The notes: generated from the letters alone by a model not told the origin. 64,000 nucleotides of DNA from Prosapia bicincta (GCA_036971475.1 JBAIZL010000005.1:171263886-171327885); one strand, 5' to 3'; positions 36,250-48,922 are shown, counted from the first letter of the stretch. Numbers and translations: made by a program.

Positions 36250-36470
36250 ATTCTTATTATCTGGAGTACATTCGTTCATTCTGCAGTGCATAAAATCACA
36301 GTTCCGACGTTTCGCTAGAATCTCATCTAGCATTGACGAGGTGAACCCAACAATAGTTGACTCGCTCTTCAACTGTTGTTGGGTTCACTTCGTCAATGCT
36401 GGATGAGATTCTAGCGTAACATCGGAACTGTGATTTTATGCACAGCAGAATGAACGGATGTACTCCAGGT
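36250..36470. repeat. Foldback element, copy 2 (related to 13450-13675)
   Basis: Arms of about 100 bp include GGAGTACATTCGTTCATTCT and GCATTGACGAGGTGAACCCA with their complements. The minus strand of the left arm reads GATGAGATTCTAGCGAAACGTC, hammerhead-like with a palindromic ACGU before C. However, the first core bases are CUAGAUGA rather than CUGAUGA and stem II is poor. The right arm has GTAAC in place of GAAAC. Confidence 0.85.
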
Positions 36471-36504
36471 AATAACTATTCATCATATTCAGCAATACGT
36501 CTCA

Positions 36505-36552
<48 letters not shown>
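36505..36552. repeat. (TA)n microsatellite
   Basis: About 46 bp of TA right of the foldback element; a shorter tract is at 36224-36241 on its left. Confidence 0.95.
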
Positions 36553-36556
<4 letters not shown>

Positions 36557-37935
36557 CTTTATTTATTCAATTCATGTAAATATTTATTCAATAATTAATA
36601 TAATTTCCTTTCTTCAGTTGTGTTTAACTATTGTCCTCTTCTGCTCTCTTGTTTTTTTACTTGGATGAAGATCAGTTTTTTTTATGTCAATTTCCCTTGT
36701 AATGTCTTCATTTTTAGTCCTGTATACGTTTTTTATAACATTTAGGTTTTACTGTTTATTTTTGTTACACACTTTTTAGTCAAGTATATCGTAATCTTTT
36801 TAACCCTAGTATAATAAACTCTTATTTTTACTGTTAACACACCAAGAACGGTTATAAATTTTTTTTGCAATCCTTTACAACAAACGAAAAAATATTTTAA
36901 ATTTACAAATTTTGTTACACATTTCTTATTAATTTCAAACTCTCATAAGTAAATTCCAGTATCTGACAGTAATAGTTACGCAATATAGTTTTCAAATAAG
37001 TCGAAGCATTGAGAGGCGCTATTAATATTTATGTACAAAGTCCATAACAAACGTCCATGTTATATGTACCTAGATCTAGCAATAATGCGTTATGAGACGG
37101 TATATGTGAAAAATAAAACTCACGAACACTATCCATGACTTATATAGGTGAGAGAATCGTCAAAAAGAGGAAGAAGTTCTCAAAAGCATTGTGGAAATTA
37201 AAAACTAAAAGTTGCTTTTATAACCATGTTATTCTCCAGCCTTTATCATGATTTCATAAATAAATACTACGTTTTAGATGTAAATAAATACAATGTTCTT
37301 TGAATAAGGTTTACATTTGGAGTGTATTTAATTTACTATTTTACCCCTTGTGTCAATTTTAAGCGATATAATCTCGTAAAATGGTACCTAATTCCAAAAT
37401 GTTTACTTGGGTATGAATTAGCTCCAAACATTTAGCCCCCCCCCCCAGAAAGGATTACCTGCTTCGCTACTGGGATACATTCTTCATACCTGTTAAGCCA
37501 ATAGCTACTCCACGCCGACGATGCGTGTGTGGCATTACGACGTGTAAGTAATGCTACCCACTTTTTAAAATTCATTGACTTTACTCACGCAATAAAACTG
37601 TTTGCGTTCATGTTAGTAAAGCAGGGCCACCTTAAAGTTACCGTAATGCACACACATGATAAAAGTGGAATTCGTACCTCATAAAACTCCGAGCATACCC
37701 TCAAGATTGTAGTTCTAACTTCTTACGTTCGCATTAATAAATAAAACTGTGAACAGCAGAATCTGCAGGAAGTTTAAAGATTCCGGTTTTGAATTTCGCA
37801 GCATAAAGCTGTAAATATAATAAATGTCCTCCAAGTTTCTTTCTTGTCTTTGCCCTCTTCCCAACATTTACTCGGTTTTCTAAGTTACCTTCTTCCAACA
37901 GGTTTCAGGTTTTAATAAATATGTCCCGTGTCTTC
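36553..37935. other. Intergenic, nothing recognised
   Basis: Only a run of C near 37437-37446 is notable. Confidence 0.4.
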
Positions 37936-37939
37936 TTTA

Positions 37940-38592
37940 GTACCACTTTCTGGGGCCCAGATCTTCACTACGTTCTTCTCTAGAAATCGTCCAGTTCCAC
38001 TCTCTGGGACCCTTTATCTTCCTTACGCTCTCTTAGAGAAACTGTTCAGTACTACTCTCTGGCACTCAGATTTTCCCTTTGTTTTCATCTAGAGATAGTT
38101 CAGTAGCACTCCTGTAGCCCAGATCTTCACTAAGTTCTTCTCCAAAAATCGACCAGTGCCACTCTCTGAAGCATTTGATCTTCCCTATGTTCTCACCTAG
38201 AAATCGTTCACTGCCACTGTGTAGGGCCCTGACCTTTCTTATTTTGTCATCTAGAAATAGTTCAGTTTTACTCTCTGGGGTAAAGATCTTCACTAGGTTC
38301 CTTTCTATAAATCATTCAACTATACATTCTGGGCTCCTTGATCGTTTTTATGATTCAGAAATCGCGCCACTTTCTGAAATTCAGATCTACTCTATGTTCT
38401 CCTCTAGACATAGTTCAGTGCCACTCTCTGGGGTAAAGATCTTCACTAGGTTCCCCTCTAGAAATCATTCAACTATACATTCTGGGCTCCTTGATCGTCT
38501 TTATGATTCAGAAATCGCGCCACTTTCTGAAATTCAGATCTACTCTATGTTCTCCTCTAGATATAGTTCAGTGCCACTCTCTGGGGCCAGAC
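37940..38592. repeat. 54-bp minisatellite with a 153-bp higher-order duplication
   Basis: The unit contains CCACTCTCTGGGGCCCAGAT, CTTCACTAGGTTC and TCTAGAAATCGTTCAGTG. CTCTCTGG-type anchors fall about 54 bp apart from 37944. From 38281 a three-unit block is repeated at 38434 (153 bp). Because 54 and 153 are multiples of three and the unit lacks stops, a 140-codon frame (38175-38597) stays open. It has no start context or known domain. Confidence 0.85.
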
Positions 38593-39010
38593 AATAATCT
38601 CTAAACATGAATAATACTAAAAGTATCAATATTATTGGAAACAAATGCTGTATCCACCACTAGAATCTACGATAATTTCTGTACTTTTTATCGTATTCAA
38701 ATACAACTTTTATTTTGTGAAGAAATTCTGATAAAACCATAAATTTTGGTATATATTGGGGAAACATTTCGAAACCCTTTAAAACTTTTTTCCCTCTAGG
38801 CTATTGAATTGAGAATGCACATGGGAGAAAAAATAACAAATTAATCTATTTCAAAATTGGGGGAGTCTTCGTTTAGATTTTTTGTATTTTAAAACCATAA
38901 CTCCGTATAAACATGAATAGCTTTAAAAGAACGAACAATAATAAATGACGTTGAATACCACGAGAAACCACAATATATTCTGTATTATTTAAGAAACAAA
39001 TAAAAACATA
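38593..39010. other. Intergenic, nothing recognised
   Basis: No structure seen. Confidence 0.4.
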
Positions 39011-39036
39011 CACAAAACTCACAAATTAATCATTTA

Positions 39037-39085
39037 TTTACTCATACGCGTTTCAATGACCAAGTCATCATCATCAGTGAATGTT
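39037..39085 (-). ncRNA. Hammerhead ribozyme, PLE type (ACGCGU), left arm
   Basis: The minus strand reads CATTCA-CTGATGA-TG-ATGAC-TTG-GTCAT-T-GAAACGCGTA-TGAGT. Stem II has 5 bp and a 3-nt loop but is set off from the core by UG and U, slightly non-canonical. Stem III is the palindrome ACGCGU and the cleavage-site base is A (39045). Stem I is AUUCA with UGAGU, 5 bp including one G-U. Confidence 0.68.
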
Positions 39086-39326
39086 ACTACTACAAACTCT
39101 TACTTACAACTAGGGTGAAAGTAAGGTTACACTTCCGTATTTATACAGTAGGCGTTGCCACGCCCACTTGTCAAAACAACTCCTACAAAATTTCTATTTG
39201 TTGTATCATGTTTAAAGTCGGGTTAGTAACTGTTGTTTTGACAAGTGGGCGTGGCAACGCCTACTGTATAAATACGGAAGTGTAACCTTACTTTCACCCT
39301 AGTTGTAAGTTAGAGTTTGTAGTAAT

Positions 39327-39374
39327 AACACTCACTGATGATGATGACTTAGTCATTGAAACGCGTATGAATAA
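39327..39374 (+). ncRNA. Hammerhead ribozyme, PLE type (ACGCGU), right arm
   Basis: CTGATGA is at 39335-39341, stem II ATGAC-TTA-GTCAT, GAAA from 39358, palindrome ACGCGT 39361-39366 and cleavage-site A at 39367. Stem I is UCA with UGA plus one outer pair, weaker than in the left arm. Confidence 0.62.
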
Positions 39375-39429
39375 ATAAATGATTAATTTGTGAGTTTTGT
39401 GTATGTTTTCATTTGTTTCTAACATAACC

Positions 39430-40640
39430 TCACAAGCTAAGCTCAAAGAATATTTGTTTGTATTATTTAAGTTAGATATTCGTGTAAAATTTCTGTTTTG
39501 CGAAGAAATTTAAAGAAAACCTTGGTTAATAACAAAATATAAAGCGTGGTTAGCGAGTGTGGATGGAACTTCAAAGCTACCTATTCGGGCCCTGGCGGCT
39601 ATGCAAAGAGTCAACCACTTTCCAACAATGACTCTTGCACAGCCTTAGACAGTTTGTCATTTTAGTCTGCGTAATTTATATTTAGGATCAATTGCTTTAA
39701 GATCTTGCAGTAATATTTAAAGTTTCTAGAAAATAATTCAAACTTTCCTTTAGCATTGAGATGTACGCCTACAGGTACCCGTTCTGGAGGTTTGCCAGCG
39801 CATGGTTCAGCATTTTTTTCAGTCCATATACCGACTTTAATAAATGTACTAATGTCAAATTAAATCTGTTTACATGACTCATTTAATGAGCATAAATTAC
39901 GACCGGCATGAAATTCTACACTCATAACCTGGCGGATTGGGACGGGTTACTAATCTCGACCTGTAATTATTAGAAGATTAACACTCGGACATGGCCACCC
40001 GAAACTGTAATATTGCTTGAAAATAGTAACTCAATAGGCAAAACTTCTTTTGGCAAAATGTGTAACATAATCAACTTTTCCGGCAACACTCCCAATAAAA
40101 CTACACTCTCTATCACAACAATTCTTTTTAAACAGAAAATATACAACCAAACAGGCCCGGAAAGAAGGGGTGGGGCAAGAGAGGCCACCCTGGTTGGTGT
40201 TATTATTATTTTTTTTACTGCGGAAAATAATTACTCGTGTGGCGATATAAATAAAAGAGATATAAACATTATTCAAAATGTATAATTGAACACTATTCAA
40301 TTGTACAATGTACAATTGTTCAACCATTTAATGGCAAAGCAATACTCATTAAATGAAATGTTCTATTCGCACAAAATCCAATGTCTTAGTTGCTGTAAAC
40401 GAACGGCAGTTTATTTCAACAAAACTAAACATAGACAGATTAGATTCAGTAGGCTTAGTTTGTTTTTACACGGAAACAATAATTTATTAATAATGGCATC
40501 CAACGTACAGGGTTATATACTGTACAGACCTATGTTGAAAGTAATACAGTTTCCCATGTGAACGTTGTTGCAAGGCCAGTGAAAATTATGACCACTCGTT
40601 CAGCTCTGAAGTCGGTTAGTCTACGTACGAAACTTATTAT
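39430..40640. other. Intergenic, nothing recognised
   Basis: Several overlapping short frames on both strands at 39970-40561, none with a recognised domain. Confidence 0.4.
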
Positions 40641-40661
40641 TTCTCTATTTTTCAGTATAAT

Positions 40662-40880
40662 TTTCTGCCATTCCTAACGTTTTAATATTCTCTTCTGCTA
40701 ACGCGTTTCGGAGTAACTCCATTTTCAAAACTTACATCGTACTCAATAAGTAACGCGTCAACCAACAGAGGAGAATATTGAAACGTTAAGGGAGTACGAT
40801 TTAAGTTTTGAAAATGGAGTTACTCCGAAATGCGTCAACAGAGGAGAATATTGAACCGTTAGGAATGGCAGAAAACTGTA
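40662..40880. repeat. Inverted repeat with partial hammerhead (ACGCGT) blocks
   Basis: The left arm (TTCTGCCATTCCTAACGTT to ACTCCATTTTCAAAACTTA) pairs with the right arm ending TAGGAATGGCAGAAAA. The minus strand of the left arm reads GGAG-TTA-CTCC-GAAACGCGTT, a perfect stem II, GAAA and stem III palindrome, but the first core box has decayed to TTGAAAA. The right arm has ATGCGT in place of ACGCGT. Confidence 0.8.
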
Positions 40881-43840
40881 CTCAAACATACAGAAATATT
40901 CTTAACAGAAATGATGATGAGTAAATTAAGAATTATTATTTCTCCTTTATGTATCGCAACTCATCCATATGTCGATGCTATATTTTAATATAGAGATATA
41001 GTAATGTAGTATAACATACATTACTAGTTCTTGAGGAACTGATTCCCAAGGGAGGGGGTTTTATCAGCGTGGTTACGTTTTTATGCCAATGATAAGGTAA
41101 TTTGGAAATTTGAAATTATTACTGTTTTGAGCCATTTAAAAACCTTTTTACTTCTTTAGAATGTATTTCAAGTTACTTATGTAAAAACGAAAAACTCTAA
41201 GTTCGTCAAGTCTTGTTAAATTTTGCCGCAGAAAAACAAATTTATAGGAAAATAGATTAGATGGAAATTTAGATGTTGTTAGGGTCACATACTTGGAGTA
41301 AAATGGACAGATCTAACGGAAGAAATCTGACAGAATTGTTTTTTTTTATTTTGTTTATTCTCTTACCTGGATTAAACTGATTAAAATTGTTTTAATGCCT
41401 TTTTTCCTTAGATAGATATGAATAGCTCTTGATAATGTTGACAATGCGAGTTGGCAAAGGGGTTCCAGAGTTTTTAAGACAAATAATGTTATTAGTGAGT
41501 GTTAGTTCCATGCCTGAAAGTATAAACTGTTTGTAATTATAATTAGTGAAATACATGTTATTACAGCTCATGTAGCAGTAAAGCCGATGTGAAGACATTC
41601 CAATTAAAGTGGAAACAATAAATAAAATACCTGGATTGTAATAAATTATAATTGGGAGAAAAAATAATTAAAAGACCTATATAAAGAGCACCTTTAACCA
41701 GTCTTTTGTTACTCAAATGTACCCTTACACGCCATTAAAAGTAATCATACTTTCCCCTCAATACAATATTTATTAAATTTAAAAAGTACAAAAAGGCATT
41801 AAAACTACGATCTAAGAACGGTTAAACTTAGATACAACTTTACATAAAACTATAGGATAGTAAACAAACAAGTCCAAAAAGTTTTAAATTGACAAATTCA
41901 TCAACTTAATAGATGAATTTAACGCCAAGATTGACCATTACAGTGTTGTACCGTTATACAACGTGATGACAAAATCTCAGATGCCTAACCACTTCAAGGA
42001 CGTAGTTTTAATAATATAGTTATCGAAATTCGACTCGGAAAAATATCAAGTGAGATTTTATTTAAAAAATGTATTGTATCCTTTGACAGTTTTATTTAAT
42101 TTGGAAATTTAACTCCTGATTTAATATTAATTTACAATAATAATATTATTTTTCAAAAAAATTATTTTGTAAATTAATGCTTCCTCTAAGAACACGTGCT
42201 TATACGCTCTGTGAATTTCTTGTTGGAGGTGTATTTTGCTATTTGTATTATTTAAAATGACATTTTTGAAAAATCTTTTCTTATTACGCGCTTACATTAA
42301 ATTGTAAAGCGACCTCACAAATTCCATCCATCTAGTTATTGTAGTTTGAGCTGAACATTGATCGGTCAGGACAATGTCTTGACTATTATATATATGTTGT
42401 TGTTACGAATGTGGTATAGAGAATTACGGCTCATAACAAAGTGATCTGTGGTGAAATACGGTGTTGAAATCCTTGTAAGTTGTTTATATTACTTGAACGT
42501 GTTCATCCGCGAAGTTGAATCCCATAAATCCAAAACTGTTCACTGTTTCCAAATCAGAAATATATGATGGGGTGTTAGAACAGAATAACGAATCATTAGA
42601 GTCGATTAATTCTTCTCCACGCATAGGCCTATATTCGATTCATTAGGAATAATTCAAAATTTCTTTGGCCGGTCTTGAAAATTCAAAAATTGAAAGAATA
42701 AGAGGGAAAATATAAAAGAATGAGAAAGTTGTGATATCACAGCACATAGATGGTCGAAAGCATGGTTTGCAAATTAATAATAATAATAACAATATATAAA
42801 GCAAGAGAGAGAATCTATTTACCTTAGAGTGGATTTATTAAAACGTTAAATTCTTTGTCATTTGTAACAGTAATTTTTCGCTAAACTTTTTTCAATTTAA
42901 ATTCCTGCACTAGTAAATTATGTTTTATAGCGGCAAAATTAATTCTAATATTCCCGGTAAAACAATTTAAACCCTTAGGAATAAACACTCACACACGCAC
43001 GTACGTACGAGTGCACAAAGACAATTAGGCTATGTGAATAAAATATTAGGAAACGTCACAAGATTATCTCGCTTTTCAGCTTGTTGAACTTTATCAATTA
43101 TTCCATTTCTAAGCCTAAACAGGGGTCCTGAACTCTCAGCCGGAAGAACATACCAAAGAAATTTGGCAGACAACTGCAGGACTCCCACTGGGCCGATATT
43201 TACGGCAGCCGGTTGTATTTCCACGACAGAAAGGCAAAATGCAAGGCTAATGATCTAGCCCGGCCGCCGATAAATTGACCTTAGGGTGCCACTCATCAAC
43301 TTGGCCGCAATAAAATATTTCTTGCCTCATTAAATTCAAAATGTTTGAAAAAGCTGTAGCTTCTGTTGGAATATTTTACACCTGCTTCTGCAGTCTGTCA
43401 TGGTATTTATCTACATTACACTTGTTCACGAGATTTTCCCTTTAATACTCACCACATTATTACGTCACAGCCGAGGATGGACAGCAATTTTACACTGTCC
43501 AAACTAGTTGCCCACGATAATATATGAAGAATTCTATTAGATTGTTTACCCTTTCACAAATACTAAAAATCATTGGCGTTTATTATACAAACGAAGATTC
43601 AAACATCTTCTGTTAATTCATTTATTCATTAACTACAAATATTAGTTTTTGCTGTATTAAAAGAAGAAGACAACTTTCTCATTTAAACGAGTTCAAGTCA
43701 AAATTATCGGGAGTAACTGTGTTCCAGTTACGCAAAATCCTTGCAATAGTAAATCTATTGGGATAAAATCCTCATTGATAAATATGATTATGTTGTTGAT
43801 TTCTTGCTATGTTTAAAGTGGGATCCAAATTATGGCCAAC
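40881..43840. other. Intergenic, nothing firmly recognised
   Basis: A locally less AT-rich patch at 43030-43260 carries a 64-codon minus-strand frame (MEIQPAAVNIGPVGVLQLSA...) that reads like protein but matches no family I know. A mixed CA/CGTACG tract lies at 42989-43009. Confidence 0.35.
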
Positions 43841-43849
43841 TGAAACAAA

Positions 43850-46800
43850 TTCATGCTATTACAAGTTAGCTGGACCGTGGCAGAATTTTGGCTACTGCAA
43901 AGTACTTGTTTCACTGCAAGGTAGCTCGATCACTGCGAATTAGCTAAAGCATTGCAAGGTACTCAAACCACTACAAGGTAGGGTTGGTTCATTGGAAAGT
44001 ACTTGTTCCACTATAAGGTAGTTGGGCCGTAGCAAAGTTGTTGGTTACTACAAATTACTTGTTTCACTGCAAGGTAGCTCGATCACTGCGAATTAGCTAA
44101 AGCATTGCAAGGTACTCAAACCACTACAAGGTAGGGTTGGTTCATTGGAAAGTACTTGTTCCACTATAAGGTAGTTGGGCCGTAGCAAAGTTGTTGGTTA
44201 CTACAAATTACTTGTTTCACTGCAAGGTAGTTCGAACAATGCAAATTAGTTAAAGCATTGCAAGATACTCAAACCACTACAAGGTAGGGTTGGTTCATTG
44301 GAAAGTACTTGTTCCACTATAAGGTAGTTGGGCCGTAGCAAAGTTGTTGGTTACTACAAATTACTTGTTTCACTGCAAGGTAGTTCGAACAATGCAAATT
44401 AGTTAAAGCATTGCAAGATACTCAAACCACTACAAGGTAGGGTTGGTTCATTGGAAAGTACTTGTTCCACTATAAGGTAGTTGGGCCGTAGCAAAGTTGT
44501 TGGCTACTACAAATTACTTATTTCACTGCAAGGTAGTTCGAACAATGCAAATTAGTTAAAGCATTGCAAGATACTCAAACCACTACAAGGTAGGGTTGGT
44601 TCATTGGAAAGTACTTGTTCCACTATAAGGTAGTTGGGCCGTAGCAAAGTTGTTGGTTACTACAAATTACTTGTTTCACTGCAAGGTAGTTCGAACAATG
44701 CAAATTAGTTAAAGCATTGCAAGATACTCAAACCACTACAAGGTAGGGTTGGTTCATTGGAAAGTACTTGTTCCACTATAAGGTAGTTGGGCCGTAGCAA
44801 AGTTGTTGGTTACTACAAATTACTTGTTTCACTGCAAGGTAGTTCGAACAATGCAAATTAGTTAAAGCATTGCAAGATACTCAAACCACTACAAGGTAGG
44901 GTTGGTTCATTGGAAAGTACTTGTTCCACTATAAGGTAGTTGGGCCGTAGCAAAGTTGTTGGCTACTACAAATTACTTGTTTCACTGCAAGGTAGTTCGA
45001 ACAATGCAAATTAGTTAAAGCATTGCAAGATACTCAAACCACTACAAGGTAGGGTTGGTTCATTGGAAAGTACTTGTTCCACTATAAGGTAGTTGGGCCG
45101 TAGCAAAGTTGTTGGCTACTACAAATTACTTGTTTCACTGCAAGGTAGTTCGAACAATGCAAATTAGTTAAAGCATTGCAAGATACTCAAACCACTACAA
45201 GGTAGGGTTGGTTCATTGGAAAGTACTTGTTCCACTATAAGGTAGTTGGGCCGTAGCAAAGTTGTTGGCTACTACAAATTACTTGTTTCACCGCAAGGTA
45301 GTTCGAACAATGTCAATTAGTTAAAGCATTGCAAGATGCTCAAACCACTACAAGGTAGGGTTGGTTCATTGGAAAGTACTTGTCCCACTATAAGGTAGTT
45401 GGGCCGTTGCAAAGTTGTTAGCTACTGCACAGTACTTGATTCATTGCATGGTAGTTGGGACACGGTGAATTAGTTAAAGCATTGCAAGGTATTTAAACCA
45501 CTACAAGCTACTTGTCCCCCTATGAGGCACTTGTTTTTACAATGTACTTGTGCCACTACAAGGAAGAGTTAGTTCATTGGAAAGTACTTGTCCCACTATA
45601 AGGTAGTTGGGCCATTGCAAAGATGTTGGCTACTGCACAGTACTTGATTCATTGCATGTTAGTTGGGACACGGTGAATTAGTTAAAGCATTGCAAGGTAT
45701 TTAAACCACTACAAGCTACTTGTCCCCCTAAGAGGCACTTGTTTTTACAATGTACTTGTGCCACTACAAGGAAGAGTTAGTTCATTGCAAAGTACTTGTT
45801 TCATTCCAAGGTAGTTAATTACCTTCATTCCAAGGGACACAGCAAATTAATTAAAATATTGCAAGGTACTTAATTCACTATAAGGTAGGGTTGGTTCATT
45901 GCAGAGTACTTCCTCCACTGTAGTTGGGATAAGGCAAATTAGTTAAACCATTGAAAGTTATTTCAGCCACTACCAGGTACCTGTCCTACTACAAGGGGCC
46001 TGTTTTACAATGTACTTGTGTCGTTATAAGGTAAAATTAGTTCATTTCAAAGTACTGGTTTCATTGCAAGGTAGGGGGAGTTGAAGCATTGCAAGGTAGT
46101 TAAACCACTACAAAAGACTCATCCCACTACTGGGAACTTGTGACACTACAAGGTAGGGTTAGTTCTTTGGAAAGTACTTGTTCCACTGTAAGGTATTTTG
46201 GACATAGCAAATTAGTTGAAGCATTGCAAGGTAGTTGAACCATTACAAGGTACTTGTCCCACTGCAAATTACTTGTGTTTGTACAAAGTAGATTTGGTTC
46301 ATTGCAAAGTACTTCCTCCACTGTAAGGTAGTTGGACCATAGCAAAATTGTTAGCTACTGCAAAGTACTTATTTTAGTACACTGTGATTTGGACATGGTG
46401 AATTAGTTAACCCATTGCAAGGTACTGAAGCCACTACAAGATACCTGTCCCACTACAAAGTACTTGTGCCTCTACAAAGTAGATTTGGTTCATTGCAAAG
46501 TACTTCCTCCACTGTAAGGTAGTTGGATCATAGAAAAGTTGTTAGATATTGCAAAGTATTTGTATTATTGCTACATATTTTGGACATGGCGAATTAGTTA
46601 AACCATTGCAAGGTACTTAAGTCACTAAAAAGTACTTGTGCCACTTCTAAGTAACCAGTTAGTTCAATGCAAAGTACTTGTACAGTGCAGGATAGTTGGG
46701 ACTCTGTGAATTAGTTAAACCATTTATAGGAACATAATTCCCTACATAGTACTTGACACTACAAAATACTTCAGCCACTATAAGAGTTCGTTCATTGCAA

Positions 46801-48420
46801 AGTACTTGTTTCACTATATGGTCGTTAGGCCACATTCAAATTGCTGGTTACTGCAAAGTATTTGTTTCACTTGCAAGGTTGATGGGACAAGACGAATTAT
46901 TTAAACCATTGCAAGGGACATCAACACCTACATAGTACTACTACAAAATATCTGAACCACTATAAGGGTTCGTTCATTGCAAAGTACTTGTTCCACGATA
47001 TGTTAGTTTGGCCACATCCAAATTGTTAGCTACTGCAAAGTACTAGTTTCACTGCAAGGTTGTTGGGTGATAACAAACTATTTAAACCATAGCAACGAAC
47101 ATAATCCCCTACATAGTACTTGGTACTACAGAATACTTGAGCCACTATAAGGTAAAGTTAACTTTTTGCTAAGTACTTGTTCCACGATATGTTAAGCCAC
47201 ATCCAAATTGATGACTACTGCAAAGTACTAGTTTCACTGCAAGGTTGTTGGGTGATGACAAACTATTTAAACCATAGCAACGAACATAATCCCCTACATA
47301 GTACTTGGTACTACAGAATACTTGAGCCACTATAAGGTAAAGTTAACTTTTTGCTAAGTACTTGTTCCACGATATGTTAAGCCACATCCAAATTGATGAC
47401 TACTGCAAAGTACTAGTTTCACTGCAAGGTTGTTGGGTGATGACAAACTATTTAAACCATAGCAACGAACATAATCCTTTATTGTTATTACAAAATACGT
47501 GAGCCAATAATAAGGTAAGGTTAATCCGTTGCTAAGTACTTGTTCCACGATATGTTAGTTTGGCCACATCCAAATGGTTGGCTACTGCAAGTACTAGTTT
47601 CACTGCAAGGTTTTGGGTGATAACAAACTATTTAAACCATAGCAACGAACATAATTCCCTACATAGTACTTGGTACTACAGAATACTTGAGCCACTATAA
47701 GGTAAAGTTAACTTTTTGCTAAGTACTTGTTCCACGATATGTTAAGCCACATCCAAATTGATGACTACTGCAAAGTACTAGTTTCACTGCAAGGTTGTTG
47801 GGTGATGACAAACTATTTAAACCATAGCAATGAACATAATCCTTTATTGTTATTACAAAATACGTGAGCCAATAATAAGGTAAGGTTAATCCGTTGCTAA
47901 GTACTTGTTCCTCGATATGTTAGTTAGGCCACATCCAAATTGTTGGCTACTGTAATGTACTTGTTTCACTGCAAGGTTTTGGGACACAACGAATTTTTTA
48001 AACCATTGCAAGGAGCTTAAGTCACTACAAAGAACTGTTGTCACTGCAAGATAAAGTTGGTTTATTGCAAAGTACTTGTTGACTGTAGTGGAAGATAGTA
48101 GGTATCTGACTAACGGAAGTTAGTCGGGTCACTGTAAAGTAATGATCTAATGCAAGATAGTTTAGCCATAGCAAGAGAGTTGGTCACTGCAAAAGTAGTT
48201 GTTCATCTTCAAGGTATTTGGAATAATGCAAAATAGTTGGGTTACTGCTAAGTATTGTTCGACTGAATACAATAGTTGACCCACTGCAACACAGTTGGCC
48301 ACTGCAAAGTACTTGTTCCACTGCATTTTAATTTGCTCTAATACAAAATAGTTGGGTTACTACAAAATATTGTTCTACCTCACATAGTAACTAAGCCACT
48401 GCAAGATATAGTATAGTATT
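43850..48420. repeat. Hierarchical minisatellite: ~19-bp unit, 153-bp and larger higher-order repeats
   Basis: The basic unit is about 19 bp, of the form CACTGCAAGGTAGTTGGNC. From 43905 to about 45420 eight variant units form a 153-bp block. CTTGTTTCACTGCAAG or close variants begin at 43905, 44058, 44211, 44364, 44517, 44670, 44823, 44976, 45129 and 45282. A 208-bp block (about 11 units) is repeated at 45421 and 45629. Blocks of about 181-186 bp follow between 47041 and 47800. Elsewhere units are irregular. The whole array is about 4.5 kb and non-coding. Confidence 0.95.
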
Positions 48421-48803
48421 AATATTAGAAGTAATTGATTTTGTTCATTAGAACTTCACAAAATCTTCAAGCACTTCCTTTCAGCAAAACTATTTCAATG
48501 CCTAATATAGATCTATGCAAATTTCATTTTTGAAAACAATTCAACAGTTAGGAACAATTAATACAAATAGGGAAACATTGTTTTCTTTTACAGATGAAAA
48601 TATCTTACAAGTAGACAAACTTCTACAAATTAATTTATGTTTTTTTTATTAGTATCCAAGAATTTTTCAGTTTTTTAATTTAACATAATTATTTAAGATA
48701 TAATACATTTTCTTTCAGTATATTAAGATAAATATTGTAAAAGTAATTTGTATAAAATTTTACTACTTTTATTCTAGTACTTATTACATTTTGTACAATA
48801 ATA

Positions 48804-48922
48804 TCAGATTGGAAGTAACTGGCGAGCTACATTTTCTGCCAGTTTTGAGCCTTCCATGTGGTTCACTATAGAAAGTGCAAATTCCATGGCTTTTCCTGAA
48901 TATCTGTTAGTCACAAGTTTAC
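48804..48922 (-). CDS. DJ-1: DJ-1-like last exon
   Basis: 119 nt; acceptor GTCTTCCAG. Encodes GKLVTNRYSGKAMEFALS to NVARQLLPI and a TGA stop at 48804-48806. Matches the C-terminal helix of DJ-1 proteins (FEFALAIVxxLxG). Confidence 0.88.

Larger units (their letters stand above)
39012..39415. repeat. 400-bp inverted repeat with two divergent hammerhead motifs
   Basis: The arms (39012-39180 and 39230-39415) are nearly exact complements. They include ATTAATCATTTATTTACTC at the outside and CAGTAGGCGTTGCCACGCCC inside. The spacer is about 50 bp. Each arm carries a hammerhead core pointing outwards. The organisation matches inverted PLE terminal-repeat fragments lacking the coding part. Confidence 0.9.

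Noticed and set aside
38175..38597. 140-codon open frame with an 18-residue periodicity
   Set aside because: The 54-bp unit is a multiple of three and lacks stops, so any phase without stops stays open; no domain or start context.
43850..48420. CRISPR-like array
   Set aside because: Regular ~19-bp periodicity without unique spacers, in a eukaryotic genome; it is a minisatellite.
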